The translations under genes and the position numbers were made by a program. Of a stretch of 64,000 bases of DNA, positions 16,450-25,389 are shown piece after piece. The DNA lies in contig JAICWO010000010.1 of assembly GCA_025934775.1 (NCBI GenBank), positions 62,001-126,000 of the forward strand, written 5' to 3'. Within the stretch, counting starts at the first letter, position 1; every line of letters starts with the position of its first letter. Under the pieces are notes generated by a model. It was not told where the DNA came from. It searched no databases and saw only the letters and a program-made list of their open reading frames with translations. This stretch comes from Gemmatimonadaceae bacterium. Its GTDB lineage: Bacteria > Gemmatimonadota > Gemmatimonadetes > Gemmatimonadales > Gemmatimonadaceae.

Positions 16450-18363
16450 TTACTTGGCGCTCCACCGATTGTTGGTCGTGTCCGCATCCACCCAGATGCC
16501 GCCGTTCAAGACGAGCGATGCGAGCGGCTTCTTCGTCGCCACGGTGACGACCGCGCGCTTCTGATTCGCGCGCCAGATCGCCGGCGTCTCGTGCACCGTC
16601 TGCGTGGTGCCGTCGGTGAAAGTGAGATCGAGGTCCACCGGCGCGTCCATCCCGCCGATGTTGTCGATCGTCACCCGATAGCCGCTCGGCGCCTTCGCGA
16701 CGCTCGTCGCCGCAAGATCGATGTAGTTGTTGCTGAAGTACCAATTGCTCCAGAACCAGTTGAGATCTTCGCCGGACACGTTGTCGAACGTGTAGAAGAA
16801 GTCCCACGGCGCCGGATGCTTGCCGTGCCAGCGCGCGATGTACGCCTGTAAGCATTTCTTGAACATCGCGTCGCCGAGCAGGTCCTTCATGGCGAGATAG
16901 CCGAGCGAAGCCTTCCCGTACTCGTTGTTGCCGAGGCCGGATCCGGTGAGCACGTCGCCCGGCGTCGTGATCGGCAGATCTTCCGTCGGCGAGGGGTCGT
17001 GTGCCCAGCCGTTGACGCGGAACTGCTGGTACAACTTCGTGGCGGACGCGGGCCCCATGTCGACTCGATTGATCAGGTACTCGAACGTGGTCGCCCAGCC
17101 CTCGTCCATGAAGCCGTAGCGCGTCTCGTTGATGCCCGTGTAGAACGGCATGTACGTGTGCGCGATCTCGTGCGCGGCGACGAAGTCGGCGAAGGCGGTG
17201 TCCTTGTACGACTCGTCGTTCACCATCATCGGATATTCCATCCCTGCGCCGCCCTGGAAGACCGTGGACTTCTCGTACGGGTAGGGAACGCCGGGCCAGT
17301 TGCTCGACAGCCAGGCCAGCGAGTGCCGGGCCATCTGCACCATCGAATGGAAGTCCGTCGCGGTGTCGTTGTACGCGGCCTGCACGCTCGCGCGCCGATG
17401 GGCGGCGCTGTCCACGATCACGCTGCCGCCGTCCCAGTCGTAGTGGTTGCTGATGCCGAACGCCACGTCGGGGATGTAGGCCGACGTGAAGTGCCAGGCG
17501 AGCTGCGGCGCCTGCGCGGTGACGGTGTGCGACGCGAGCTCCTGCTTGGTCGCGATGCGAACCGTCTGGTCCGACGTGAGCGACGACTCGAAGCGATGCA
17601 GATACTCCGGCTGGAGCACCTCCGGCGCGTTCCGCAGCGTGCCCGTGCCCCAGACGACGAAGTTGGCCGGCGCGTGCACCGTGACATCGTAGTCGTTGAA
17701 GTCGCTGTAGAACTCCTTCCCGTCGGTGAAGTTCATCGTGTCCCAGCCGTTGTAGTCGTCGTACACGGCCACGCGCGGATAGAAGTACGCGATGTAGAAC
17801 GTCGTCGAATCGATCATCCCTTCGCGGCCGGCCTCTTTCGCGATCTCGTAATGCCAGTTCACGGCGAGATGCACCGAGTCGTGCGGGAGGAGCGGCGTGG
17901 GGAGGTTTACCGGCGCGATGGTGAAGTAGCGCGAATCGTCGAACCGCTCCGTCTGCCCGTTGACCGAGAGCTGGTCGATGTGCACGCCGTCCGTGAGGTA
18001 ATCGGGCGACGCGCCGCCGTCGCGGGGCGCGCCGGGCTTGTGAATGTTCATGAACAGCTTGAACACGAGCCGCTTGAGCGTGTCCGGGCTGTTGTTGAGA
18101 TACACGATCTGTTCGCTGCCGCGAATCGTGCGGTCGGGCGGGAGCGCCGTGAGCGCGATCGTGTAGCGCCCGTGGTTCTCCCAGTATTTGGGACCGGGAT
18201 TCCCGTCGAGCGTCCGTGTTCGCTTCGCGATCGCCGCCTTGAAGTTGCGCGGCATGTAGAGCGGCTGCTGCATCGGAGCCGCGAGCAGCGGGATTCCGAG
18301 CAGCGGAAGGGCCCACGCCACCGCGGCGAGGGGTTTCGAGGATGCGAACAGTGCTTTCAGCAT
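16450..18363 (-). CDS. Exported M1 family metallopeptidase
   Basis: A 637-residue secreted peptidase with an N-terminal signal (MLKALF... to about residue 29). The zinc site is HEIAH (398-402) with the third ligand E421 exactly 18 residues later, the M1 pattern HExxHx18E. The exopeptidase motif appears as GAGMEYPMM (372-380), with Y in place of the usual N. Upstream residues 60-300 form the beta-rich N-terminal domain typical of aminopeptidase N/LTA4-hydrolase relatives. It probably trims peptides in the periplasm. It lies 63 bp upstream of moeB on the same strand but need not share its role. Confidence 0.92.
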   Translation of the reverse strand: MLKALFASSKPLAAVAWALPLLGIPLLAAPMQQPLYMPRNFKAAIAKRTRTLDGNPGPKYWENHGRYTIALTALPPDRTIRGSEQIVYLNNSPDTLKRLVFKLFMNIHKPGAPRDGGASPDYLTDGVHIDQLSVNGQTERFDDSRYFTIAPVNLPTPLLPHDSVHLAVNWHYEIAKEAGREGMIDSTTFYIAYFYPRVAVYDDYNGWDTMNFTDGKEFYSDFNDYDVTVHAPANFVVWGTGTLRNAPEVLQPEYLHRFESSLTSDQTVRIATKQELASHTVTAQAPQLAWHFTSAYIPDVAFGISNHYDWDGGSVIVDSAAHRRASVQAAYNDTATDFHSMVQMARHSLAWLSSNWPGVPYPYEKSTVFQGGAGMEYPMMVNDESYKDTAFADFVAAHEIAHTYMPFYTGINETRYGFMDEGWATTFEYLINRVDMGPASATKLYQQFRVNGWAHDPSPTEDLPITTPGDVLTGSGLGNNEYGKASLGYLAMKDLLGDAMFKKCLQAYIARWHGKHPAPWDFFYTFDNVSGEDLNWFWSNWYFSNNYIDLAATSVAKAPSGYRVTIDNIGGMDAPVDLDLTFTDGTTQTVHETPAIWRANQKRAVVTVATKKPLASLVLNGGIWVDADTTNNRWSAK

Positions 18364-18442
18364 GAGCGAATGGCTCCGTGAGTGCGTGACCGGCGGTGCG
18401 AATGCGTGGTTGGGCGTGGAGCGCCAACCCGGGACGTGAAGA

Positions 18443-18865
18443 ATGCCGCTGCTGCGTGCGAGCCTGCAAAATCTCAGACTAATCGCCTTGGCGGCGATCG
18501 CAATCGGGTGCGTTGGGTGCTCCCACGATTCCCCCGAGGTGTGTGCCGCGGAACCCGTGATGGTTGCGTGCGTGCTGCCGACTGCCGTTCGCGTTCAGGT
18601 TGTGTCCGCTGTCACCGGGGCGGCCGTCGACAGCGTCAGTATGAAGACGACCGGTGGGTCAGTGGGAGGCGGCCCATGTTCGGGAAATGTCTGCATCGTC
18701 TTCGGCGGTGCCGGCATGTACGAGATCACGATCAGCGCGCCGGGCTACCAGTCGGCATCACTCGAGGTCGTCGTTCATGGCGCTATGGCCAGGGCGTGCG
18801 GCTGCGAGACCGTGACGACGGAGCAGCGGACTCTCGCCCTCGTGCCGGTCCCGCCGCCGGGGTAG
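18443..18865 (+). CDS. Putative lipoprotein with a carboxypeptidase-regulatory-like fold
   Basis: A 140-residue protein. Residues 1-25 form a lipoprotein signal with C26 (GCVGC). Residues 48-112 look like a single carboxypeptidase-regulatory/PEGA-type beta-sandwich: VRVQVVSAVTGAAVDSV, then MYEITISAPGYQSASLEVVV. Such domains occur on surface proteins and have no enzymatic role. Six further cysteines in the mature part could form disulfides. Divergent from the M1 peptidase with an 80-bp spacer. Confidence 0.6.
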   Translation: MPLLRASLQNLRLIALAAIAIGCVGCSHDSPEVCAAEPVMVACVLPTAVRVQVVSAVTGAAVDSVSMKTTGGSVGGGPCSGNVCIVFGGAGMYEITISAPGYQSASLEVVVHGAMARACGCETVTTEQRTLALVPVPPPG

Positions 18866-18883
18866 TCACTGGTCTTCGCGGCA

Positions 18884-19777
18884 TCACTCCTCCGGCCAGA
18901 GCCACGCCGCGCCCCGGACCCCGCTCGAGTCGCCGTGCGCGTTCGTCACTATCCTGGTATTCACGGAGTCTGAAAACACCCAGCGCGGCAGCGCCTCCGC
19001 CGCGCGGGCCGCGAGCCGCGGCACGTTCGACATGCCGCCGCCGAGGACGATCACGTCCGGATCGAGCACGTTGACGATCGACGCGAGCCCGCGCGCGAGT
19101 CGGTCGACGTAGCGCTCGAACGCCGCCGCGGCGCCGGCATCGCCGCGTTCCGCCGCGGCAACAATCGCCGGACTCGCGAGCCCGGTCCCGGTCGCGGCGG
19201 CATAGTCGCGCTCGAAGCCCGGACCGGAGAGCAGCATCTCGATGCAGCCGCGCTTCCCGCAGTAGCACGCCGGCCCAGGATACTCGGCGGCCGTCATCCA
19301 CGGCAGCGGATTGTGCCCCCACTCGCCCGCGATGCGATTCGGCCCTTCCAGCGCGCGGCCGTGCACCACGATCCCGCCGCCCACGCCCGTGCCGAGAATG
19401 ACGCCGAACACCACGCCGGCGCCGGCGGCGGCGCCGTCCGCCGCCTCCGAGATCGCGAAACAGTTCGCGTCGTTCATGAGGCGTACGGGTCGGCCAAGTC
19501 GGCGCTCGAGATCCGCGGCCAGCGGCTCGCCGTTGAGCCATGTTGAATTCGCGTTCTTGATCAGGCCGGCCGGCGTCACGGCGCCCGGAATGCCAATGCC
19601 GACGGAGCACGGCGCGCCCGCCTCGGCATCCAACCCGCCCACGAGCGACGCGAGCGCGTCGACCGACGCCTCGTAGCCGCGCGGCGTCGCCACACGCTTG
19701 CGCGCCACGATCGCCCCGCCGCGGTCCATGACGATCCCCTCGATCTTCGTCCCGCCGAGATCGATGCCGATTCGCAC
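18884..19777 (-). CDS. ROK family sugar kinase
   Basis: A 297-residue cytoplasmic kinase of the ROK family (glucokinase, fructokinase, N-acetylglucosamine kinase). The phosphate loop is DLGGTK (6-11), the catalytic Asp is D103 in MNDANCFAI, the glycine-rich ILGTGVGGGI follows at 127-136, and the zinc site is H155 in GEWGHN with C171, C173 and C178 in CYCGKRGC. No ROK repressor helix-turn-helix is present, so it is an enzyme. The EWGH and CxCGxxGC features suit glucose/GlcNAc kinases. It starts 15 bp after the stop of the multihaem cytochrome gene on the same strand, but the two need not be linked in function. Confidence 0.92.
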   Translation of the reverse strand: MRIGIDLGGTKIEGIVMDRGGAIVARKRVATPRGYEASVDALASLVGGLDAEAGAPCSVGIGIPGAVTPAGLIKNANSTWLNGEPLAADLERRLGRPVRLMNDANCFAISEAADGAAAGAGVVFGVILGTGVGGGIVVHGRALEGPNRIAGEWGHNPLPWMTAAEYPGPACYCGKRGCIEMLLSGPGFERDYAAATGTGLASPAIVAAAERGDAGAAAAFERYVDRLARGLASIVNVLDPDVIVLGGGMSNVPRLAARAAEALPRWVFSDSVNTRIVTNAHGDSSGVRGAAWLWPEE

Positions 19778-19792
19778 GAGTGCTCGCCTCGC

Positions 19793-21751
19793 CTACGGTC
19801 TGTTTGACGTAATCGCCCGCAGGAACGCCGCCGCCCGCGGGTTGTTTGGCGCCGCCGCCGACAGCGCCTGCGCGAACCGCGATGCCGTCGCGCTGTCGAG
19901 CCGCGCGGCACCGCGGAACTCCGCCGCCGCGGAATCGAGCTGCCCCAACTCCGCATAAAACGTCGCGAGCGTGAGGCGGCTCTGCGGCCGGTCGGCGTTG
20001 TAGCGCTGGCTGTCGATGAACTCCGCCGCGGCGCGCGAGAACGCCGCTCTGCGCGCCGCGCCGCCGAGCGAATCGGCGTACGGCGCCACGAGCCACGCGG
20101 CCTCCTGCCGGACCCCGCGGAGCGAGTCGCCGAGCAGCGGCGCCGCGATCGCGAGCCGCGGCGCGCCGGGCGCGGTCTCGAGGATCTGTAATGCGTATAG
20201 TCTCACGACTGCATTGGGATCGGTCGACCACTTCGCCGCCGCATCGAGCGCGATCGCGCTCGGGTGGGCGGCGAGTCGAGCGAGCGCCGACGCGCGGACC
20301 ATCCACGGTTCGGTCGCGTCGTTCGCGATCGCGCCGAGCGAGTCCATCGCGATGGGATCGCCGCGGTCGTCGGCGGCGAACGCCGTCGCGAAGCGTTGGA
20401 AGCCGGGATTCGGTTGTGGATAGCGCAGGCGCAGCTGCGCCGCGGCCCACCGCGCGCTCTTGTCCGTGTGGCACCGGCTGCACGCGTTCGGGGTGCCGAG
20501 GGCGACGGAGAGGTCGGCGCGGGGGATGCGAATGCTGTGATCGTGCCGGCGGTCGATCTGCATATAGGCCGTGTCGGGCAGATGGCACGGCACGCACTGC
20601 GCCCCCGGCGAGTGCGGCTGATGAAAATGGTGCGCGGGCGTGTCGTACTTCGCGGCGCGGTGGCATTGCAGACAGACGGCGTTCCCCGGCTTGCGCGTCT
20701 TGCCCGTGTGCGGATCGTGGCAGTCGGAGCACGTCACGCCGGCGCTGTACATTCGGCTCTGCAGGAACGACGCGTACGTGTACACCTCGTCGTGCTGCTG
20801 CCCGTCGGGATAGTAGAGCGGATTGATGATCGGCAGCGGCGTGTAGTAATTCATCAAATGCGCGCCGGCCGTATAGCCATCGGCGATGTGATTCCGCCGC
20901 GCGTGGCACTGCGCGCACGTCTCGATCTCATGATCGGTCGTGCGCGGCGCGCTGCGATGTGCGTTGCCCGTCGTGGAGTCGATGCTCCACGTCACGCCGC
21001 GGCGCTCGGTCATCTTCGCCGGCAGCGGATCGCCGCGCCAGAGCACGTTGCGCAGGACCGCCGGATAGCGCGCCCACGACGCGTGCGACGATCCCGGGCC
21101 GTGACACGCCTCGCACGAGACGTCGATCTCCGAGAACGTCGTGTGAAACGCGTCTTTCGCGGCGTCGTACTGCTTGCGCACCGCCGTCGAATGACAGTCG
21201 GCGCACATGTAATTCCAGTTGTACTCGCGCCCGGTCCAGTGGAACGGATCGGTGTGCGATGCTTCGCTGCCTGGCGAAAGCGAGAACCATCGCTGCCCGC
21301 CCTGCGATGCCGGCCGCGTGTCCCACGCGACGAGCAGCGCTTGCACGCGGCCATTGGGCAGCGCGACGAGATATTGCTGGAGCGGCGAGACGCCGAAGGT
21401 GTAGCGGATCGGATAGTCGTGCGTCGCGCCGTCGGCGCCGATCGTGTTCACGATCGACGTGTCGCGGCGGCGGAAGAACCGATACGCGACGTTCGCGTTC
21501 GTGAAGGTGCGTCCGTCGAACGCGCCAAGGACCGCGCGCGGAGCGGCGTCCTGCATCGCTTGCGCATGCTGCGACGAGCGCCATGCGTTGAACTCGGCGG
21601 CGTGGCACTGCGCGCACGTCTGGGCGCCGACGAAGTGCGGCGGGGAAGCGCCGGCGTGGCGGGTGGTGAGCGCGATACCCGCGGCGGCGATGACGATCGC
21701 GCACGCCGCGATCGCGGCGAGGTATCGGCCGTTGGAGCGAAGGGCGCGCAT
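19793..21751 (-). CDS. Octahaem c-type cytochrome with C-terminal helical repeats
   Basis: A 652-residue periplasmic electron carrier. One N-terminal membrane anchor/signal (residues 10-33) is followed by eight CxxCH haem sites in the order CAQCH, CADCH, CEACH, CAQCH, CSDCH, CLQCH, CVPCH, CSRCH, all before residue 440. The remaining 210 residues are alanine-rich helices resembling HEAT and TPR repeats (for example a LGQLDSAAAEFRGAARLD unit), likely a docking surface. Proteins of this layout occur next to respiratory systems in Bacteroidetes, Planctomycetes and Gemmatimonadota, mostly without assigned function. No catalytic lysine-ligated haem (CxxCK) is present, so nitrite or hydroxylamine chemistry cannot be claimed. 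Confidence 0.9.
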   Translation of the reverse strand: MRALRSNGRYLAAIAACAIVIAAAGIALTTRHAGASPPHFVGAQTCAQCHAAEFNAWRSSQHAQAMQDAAPRAVLGAFDGRTFTNANVAYRFFRRRDTSIVNTIGADGATHDYPIRYTFGVSPLQQYLVALPNGRVQALLVAWDTRPASQGGQRWFSLSPGSEASHTDPFHWTGREYNWNYMCADCHSTAVRKQYDAAKDAFHTTFSEIDVSCEACHGPGSSHASWARYPAVLRNVLWRGDPLPAKMTERRGVTWSIDSTTGNAHRSAPRTTDHEIETCAQCHARRNHIADGYTAGAHLMNYYTPLPIINPLYYPDGQQHDEVYTYASFLQSRMYSAGVTCSDCHDPHTGKTRKPGNAVCLQCHRAAKYDTPAHHFHQPHSPGAQCVPCHLPDTAYMQIDRRHDHSIRIPRADLSVALGTPNACSRCHTDKSARWAAAQLRLRYPQPNPGFQRFATAFAADDRGDPIAMDSLGAIANDATEPWMVRASALARLAAHPSAIALDAAAKWSTDPNAVVRLYALQILETAPGAPRLAIAAPLLGDSLRGVRQEAAWLVAPYADSLGGAARRAAFSRAAAEFIDSQRYNADRPQSRLTLATFYAELGQLDSAAAEFRGAARLDSATASRFAQALSAAAPNNPRAAAFLRAITSNRP

Positions 21752-21871
21752 CCTGAAGGGTACAGTCCTCCGGCCTCAGACGGCACCCGGGCCGGTGACG
21801 CCCGGCCCTTGCGCCCGGTTGAGCAAAGACGTCGTTTCGTCACTTCACACTCCATTCATGAGGAGGGACTC

Positions 21872-22765
21872 ATGCAACTGTCTCGTCGGACTCGTATGGT
21901 GTCGGTAGCGGCGGCGGTTATGGTGGCAGCTGTTACGCTGTCCGGCGCGAGCGCGGTACACGCGCGCTCCGCGAGCTTGGCCAACCGGGATCTCGCGCGC
22001 ATTCACGCGCACTTCGACAGCGTGCTCGCGGAGCTCGGCCAACGCGACCTGAGCGGCCTATCGGCGGCGCAGCGCACGCGCCGCGCGGCGCTCATCGACT
22101 CGCTGCGCGCGTACCGCGATCGCGGGGTGTTCCCGCACAATTACGACTTCCCCCGGCACGCGACACCGTATTTCGTCGACCGAAAAACGGGCGCTCTCTG
22201 CGCGGTCGCCAATCTCCTGGCGATCACGGGACGGCGCGACATCGTGGGCCGCGTCGCGGCGGCGAATGACAACGCGTGGGTCGCGCAACTCGCCGGCGAT
22301 ACGGCGTTCACCTCGTGGCTCGGTGCGAACGGCTTCACGCTCGCCGAGGCGGCGCGGATCCAGGTCCTCTATGTGCAGCAGGAGAGCACCGGCGACGAGG
22401 CACGGAGTGTTGCGCTCGCTTTCCTCGCACCGCTCTCCGGCGCGGCGGCGCTGATGACGAGCGTCGACAATCTCTCGGACAACGCGGACGGCCATCGGCG
22501 CGTCGAGTCCACGATCGGCGTCTTGTCGGGGCTGGCCACCGTCGGCTTCGGGGCTGATCTGCTGGCGAAGCCTCACTCCGACAAATTCCAGCGACTGGGC
22601 ATGCCGGGAATCGCGCTCGGCGGCCTCTCCGTTGCGCTCGCGGCGAGATCGATGCGGCGGCGGTCGGGCTATCTCGCCGCGCAGGCAGACTCGACGCGCG
22701 CGCGGCCGGGCGCGGCGGCGCGCCGCGATCAGGGCCCATGCCACTTCATGAATGAAAGGACGTGA
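21872..22765 (+). CDS. Exported protein of unknown function
   Basis: A 297-residue protein whose ATG at 21872 follows a strong AGGAGGGA site at 21861-21868. The signal peptide ends near AVHARS (residue 31). Residues about 50-175 contain a block I recognise as recurring in uncharacterised secreted proteins: YRDRGVFPHNYDFPRHATPYF, a TGALCAVANLL segment, then NDNAWVAQLAGD and FTLAEAARIQ. Two hydrophobic helices follow (about 175-195 and 210-255). The function of the block is not known to me. The gene is divergent from the octahaem cytochrome. Confidence 0.65.
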   Translation: MQLSRRTRMVSVAAAVMVAAVTLSGASAVHARSASLANRDLARIHAHFDSVLAELGQRDLSGLSAAQRTRRAALIDSLRAYRDRGVFPHNYDFPRHATPYFVDRKTGALCAVANLLAITGRRDIVGRVAAANDNAWVAQLAGDTAFTSWLGANGFTLAEAARIQVLYVQQESTGDEARSVALAFLAPLSGAAALMTSVDNLSDNADGHRRVESTIGVLSGLATVGFGADLLAKPHSDKFQRLGMPGIALGGLSVALAARSMRRRSGYLAAQADSTRARPGAAARRDQGPCHFMNERT

Positions 22766-23280
22766 ATGATGTGCTCTTCATGAATTATAAAACGCGAACG
22801 CGGCGCCTGCTCGCCGTCGCGCTCGCGGCCGCGGCCATGGCCCTGCCGGCCGCCTGCCGCGACAGTGAAAGCCTGGTCAGCGTCCGCTACGTCCCAACGA
22901 ACCGATTTCCCGTGCAGTCCGTGTCCGTGCTTCTCGATGGGCCCGGCGGACATCGCACCATGTCCGCGGCGGACCTGACGCCCGACGACCGCGGCGAGAC
23001 GCCGGAATTCGGGACGCCGAGCGCCGGCACGATGCGCGTCACCGTCGAGCTGCGCGACGGCGCGAACGTGGTGAGCCGCGGCGAGCAGCCAATGCCGCTG
23101 CGCTCGGATTGGCGGTGGGGCGTGACCGTGCAGATCGACACCATCAATCCGGCGCGCTTCTGCTTTGGATGCTCGAGCGTCGCGGGCTTTCCGATCCCGG
23201 CCGAGGATCGCCGATCGCCGGCGGACTCCTTGTGGATCGTGCTCGGGGGGAATTCGATCAGCAATCCCGTCGCCTACTGA
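22762..23280 (+). CDS. Putative lipoprotein, unknown function
   Basis: The frame overlaps the preceding stop by 4 bp with a GTG at 22762 (GTGA junction), giving 172 residues. An ATG at 22780 gives a cleaner lipoprotein signal: MNYKTRTRRLLAVAL then LPAAC with the lipidated Cys at residue 26. The overlap suggests translational coupling to the upstream exported protein. The mature part is beta-rich (VQSVSVLLDGPGG, GTMRVTVELRDGANVV) and ends with a CFGC pair. No family recognised. Confidence 0.6.
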   Translation: MNDVLFMNYKTRTRRLLAVALAAAAMALPAACRDSESLVSVRYVPTNRFPVQSVSVLLDGPGGHRTMSAADLTPDDRGETPEFGTPSAGTMRVTVELRDGANVVSRGEQPMPLRSDWRWGVTVQIDTINPARFCFGCSSVAGFPIPAEDRRSPADSLWIVLGGNSISNPVAY

Positions 23281-23324
23281 CGCAGCCCTGGCCGCGTGGT
23301 TTGCGAGCGGCGTTATTCTTTCAA

Positions 23325-24572
23325 ATGCCCCGCTTCAACCCCTGGCGCGGCGTGCGCGGCCTCCCCGCGTCCGTCTGGATCATCGCGGCGACGTCGTTCG
23401 TCAACCGCGCCGGCACCATGGTGCTCCCGTTCATGGTGCTGTACGTGACGAAGCAGCTCGGCGTCGCCGTCGCGATCGCGGGACTGTCGCTCACGGTCTA
23501 CGGCATCGGCGGCATCGTGAGCGCGCCGGTGATGGGCCGACTCTGCGATCGCCTCGGGCCGGTCGCGATCCTGCGCATCACGCTCCTGGGTTCGGGGCTC
23601 ATGCTGTTCGCCTTCCCGTTCGTGACGACGTTTCGCACCGTGCTCTGGCTGACGTTCGCGTGGGCGTTCGTGATCGAAGGCGTGCGCCCGGCGACGATGG
23701 CGGCGGTGACGAGCGCGGTCGGCGCGGAGCAGCGGAAGGCCGCCGTCGCGCTCAACCGACTCGCCGTCAATCTCGGCATGAGCATCGGACCGGCCCTCGG
23801 CGGAGTGCTCGCGGCGCATTCGTTCAAGTTGCTCTTCGTCGTCGACGGCGCCACGTGCCTCGCGGCGGGAATGGTGCTCACAGCGCTCCTCGTGTGGCGC
23901 GGCGAATCGCACCGGCTATCGGCGACACCGCAGGTGGCTCCGGCCGGCGGTCACGCCGCGCGCGGCGCGTGGCAGGCGATGCTTCACGACCGCGGCGCGC
24001 TGGCCTTCTTTGGCGCGATGCTCCTCACCTCGATGGTATTCCTGCAGGGGGAGGGCGCGATGCCCGTGTATCTCGTGAGCGACCTGCACTTCAGCGCGTC
24101 GTTCTACGGGCTGCTGTTCATGGTCAACACGCTGATGATCGTCGCGATCGAGGTGCCGCTCAACGGCATGATGCACCGCTGGCCGCACTGGCGCGCGATG
24201 GTGCTCGGTGCGCTGCTCTTCGCGGTCGGCTTCGGCGCGCTCGGCGTCGTCCACACGGCGGCGGGCGTGATCGCGACAACGGTGGTCTGGACGTTCGGCG
24301 AGATGGTGTTGTTCCCGGCGAGCGGCGCGCACGCCGCCGACATTGCGCCGCCGGGCCGCACCGGCGAGTACATGGGGATGTACTCGATGACGTTCAGCCT
24401 GGCGATGGTGTTTGGTCCGCTCTCGGGCACGGCGCTGCTCGACCGCTTCGGCGCGTCGACGACGTGGGCGGTGGCGTTCGGGGTCGGCCTCCTCGCGGCG
24501 GGCGCGGTGTCGCTGATCCCGCGGCTCGGTACGCCTGTCGTGAGCGGCGTTCACGATATAGTAAATATATAA
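23325..24572 (+). CDS. MFS transporter
   Basis: A 415-residue membrane protein with 12 predicted membrane helices and the MFS loop 2-3 motif GRLCDRLG. Half repeats are visible, with a second MHRWPHW loop after helix 8. Proteins of this length and style are mostly drug or metabolite exporters. The open frame extends upstream, but the ATG at 23325 starts just before the first helix. It is followed after 15 bp by the acid phosphatase gene in an unusually AT-rich junction. Confidence 0.88.
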   Translation: MPRFNPWRGVRGLPASVWIIAATSFVNRAGTMVLPFMVLYVTKQLGVAVAIAGLSLTVYGIGGIVSAPVMGRLCDRLGPVAILRITLLGSGLMLFAFPFVTTFRTVLWLTFAWAFVIEGVRPATMAAVTSAVGAEQRKAAVALNRLAVNLGMSIGPALGGVLAAHSFKLLFVVDGATCLAAGMVLTALLVWRGESHRLSATPQVAPAGGHAARGAWQAMLHDRGALAFFGAMLLTSMVFLQGEGAMPVYLVSDLHFSASFYGLLFMVNTLMIVAIEVPLNGMMHRWPHWRAMVLGALLFAVGFGALGVVHTAAGVIATTVVWTFGEMVLFPASGAHAADIAPPGRTGEYMGMYSMTFSLAMVFGPLSGTALLDRFGASTTWAVAFGVGLLAAGAVSLIPRLGTPVVSGVHDIVNI

Positions 24573-24587
24573 CCTGAATATCTAAAC

Positions 24588-25355
24588 ATGAATACTCGAT
24601 CGCATAACGTCTGGCGGCTCGCTCTCGGCGGGCTTCTCCTCGTGTCCGCCTGCGGGCGCGCGTCCACGGTGCCCGCGCCGGCGCCGGTCCCGGCGGCCTC
24701 GGCGACGCCCGCACCAGCTCCGCTCCCGAACGACGTCCGCTGGTTCCGGCAGTCCGCCGAGTACCGCGCGCTCGCCCGGCAGGCGTATCGCGTCGCCGCC
24801 GAGCGGCTGCCCGAGCTCACGCGCGGACTCGCGCCGCACACGTGGGCGGTGATCCTCGACGCCGACGAGACCATCCTCGACAATTCGGAGTACGAGCGGC
24901 GGCTCGCCGTGGGGCATGCCGCGTATTCCGACGCGACATGGGCGGCGTGGGTCGACGAGCGCGCCGCGCCGGCCGTCCCGGGCGGACCGGAGTTCACGCA
25001 TCAGGTGCACGCCCTCGGCGGACGCGTGGTGATCGTCACCAACCGCGCCGAGAATCTGTGCGGTGCCACGCGCGACAACTTCGCCAAGGACCGCATCGAG
25101 GCGGATCTCGTGCTCTGCCAGCCGGGGAAGGAGAGCGACAAGAATCCGCGCTTCCAACGCGTGCAGAACGGGACTGCCGCGCCTGGGGTGCCCGCGCTCA
25201 CCGTGGTGGAGTGGCTCGGCGACAACATTCAGGATTTTCCGAATCTGACGCAGGCCGCGCGGCACGACCCGGCGGCTCTGGCCGACTTCGGCCGGCGGTA
25301 TTTCATTCTGCCGAACCCCATGTACGGCTCGTGGCAGGCGAATACGGCGCCGTGA
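24588..25355 (+). CDS. HAD-family acid phosphatase, lipoprotein e(P4)-like
   Basis: A 255-residue lipoprotein (lipobox LVSAC, C22) with an Ala/Pro-rich linker to residue 48. The catalytic aspartates are D91 and D93 in ILDADETILDNSEY, followed by VVIVTNR and a LGDNIQDF acidic motif: the DDDD/class C acid phosphatase pattern of outer-membrane lipoprotein e(P4), which dephosphorylates nucleotides such as NMN before uptake. Together with the MFS gene just upstream this could be a salvage unit, which is inference from proximity. Confidence 0.88.
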   Translation: MNTRSHNVWRLALGGLLLVSACGRASTVPAPAPVPAASATPAPAPLPNDVRWFRQSAEYRALARQAYRVAAERLPELTRGLAPHTWAVILDADETILDNSEYERRLAVGHAAYSDATWAAWVDERAAPAVPGGPEFTHQVHALGGRVVIVTNRAENLCGATRDNFAKDRIEADLVLCQPGKESDKNPRFQRVQNGTAAPGVPALTVVEWLGDNIQDFPNLTQAARHDPAALADFGRRYFILPNPMYGSWQANTAP

Positions 25356-25389
25356 TGCGTAGGTCTCCTCTCACCTGATCGGAGTTCCT

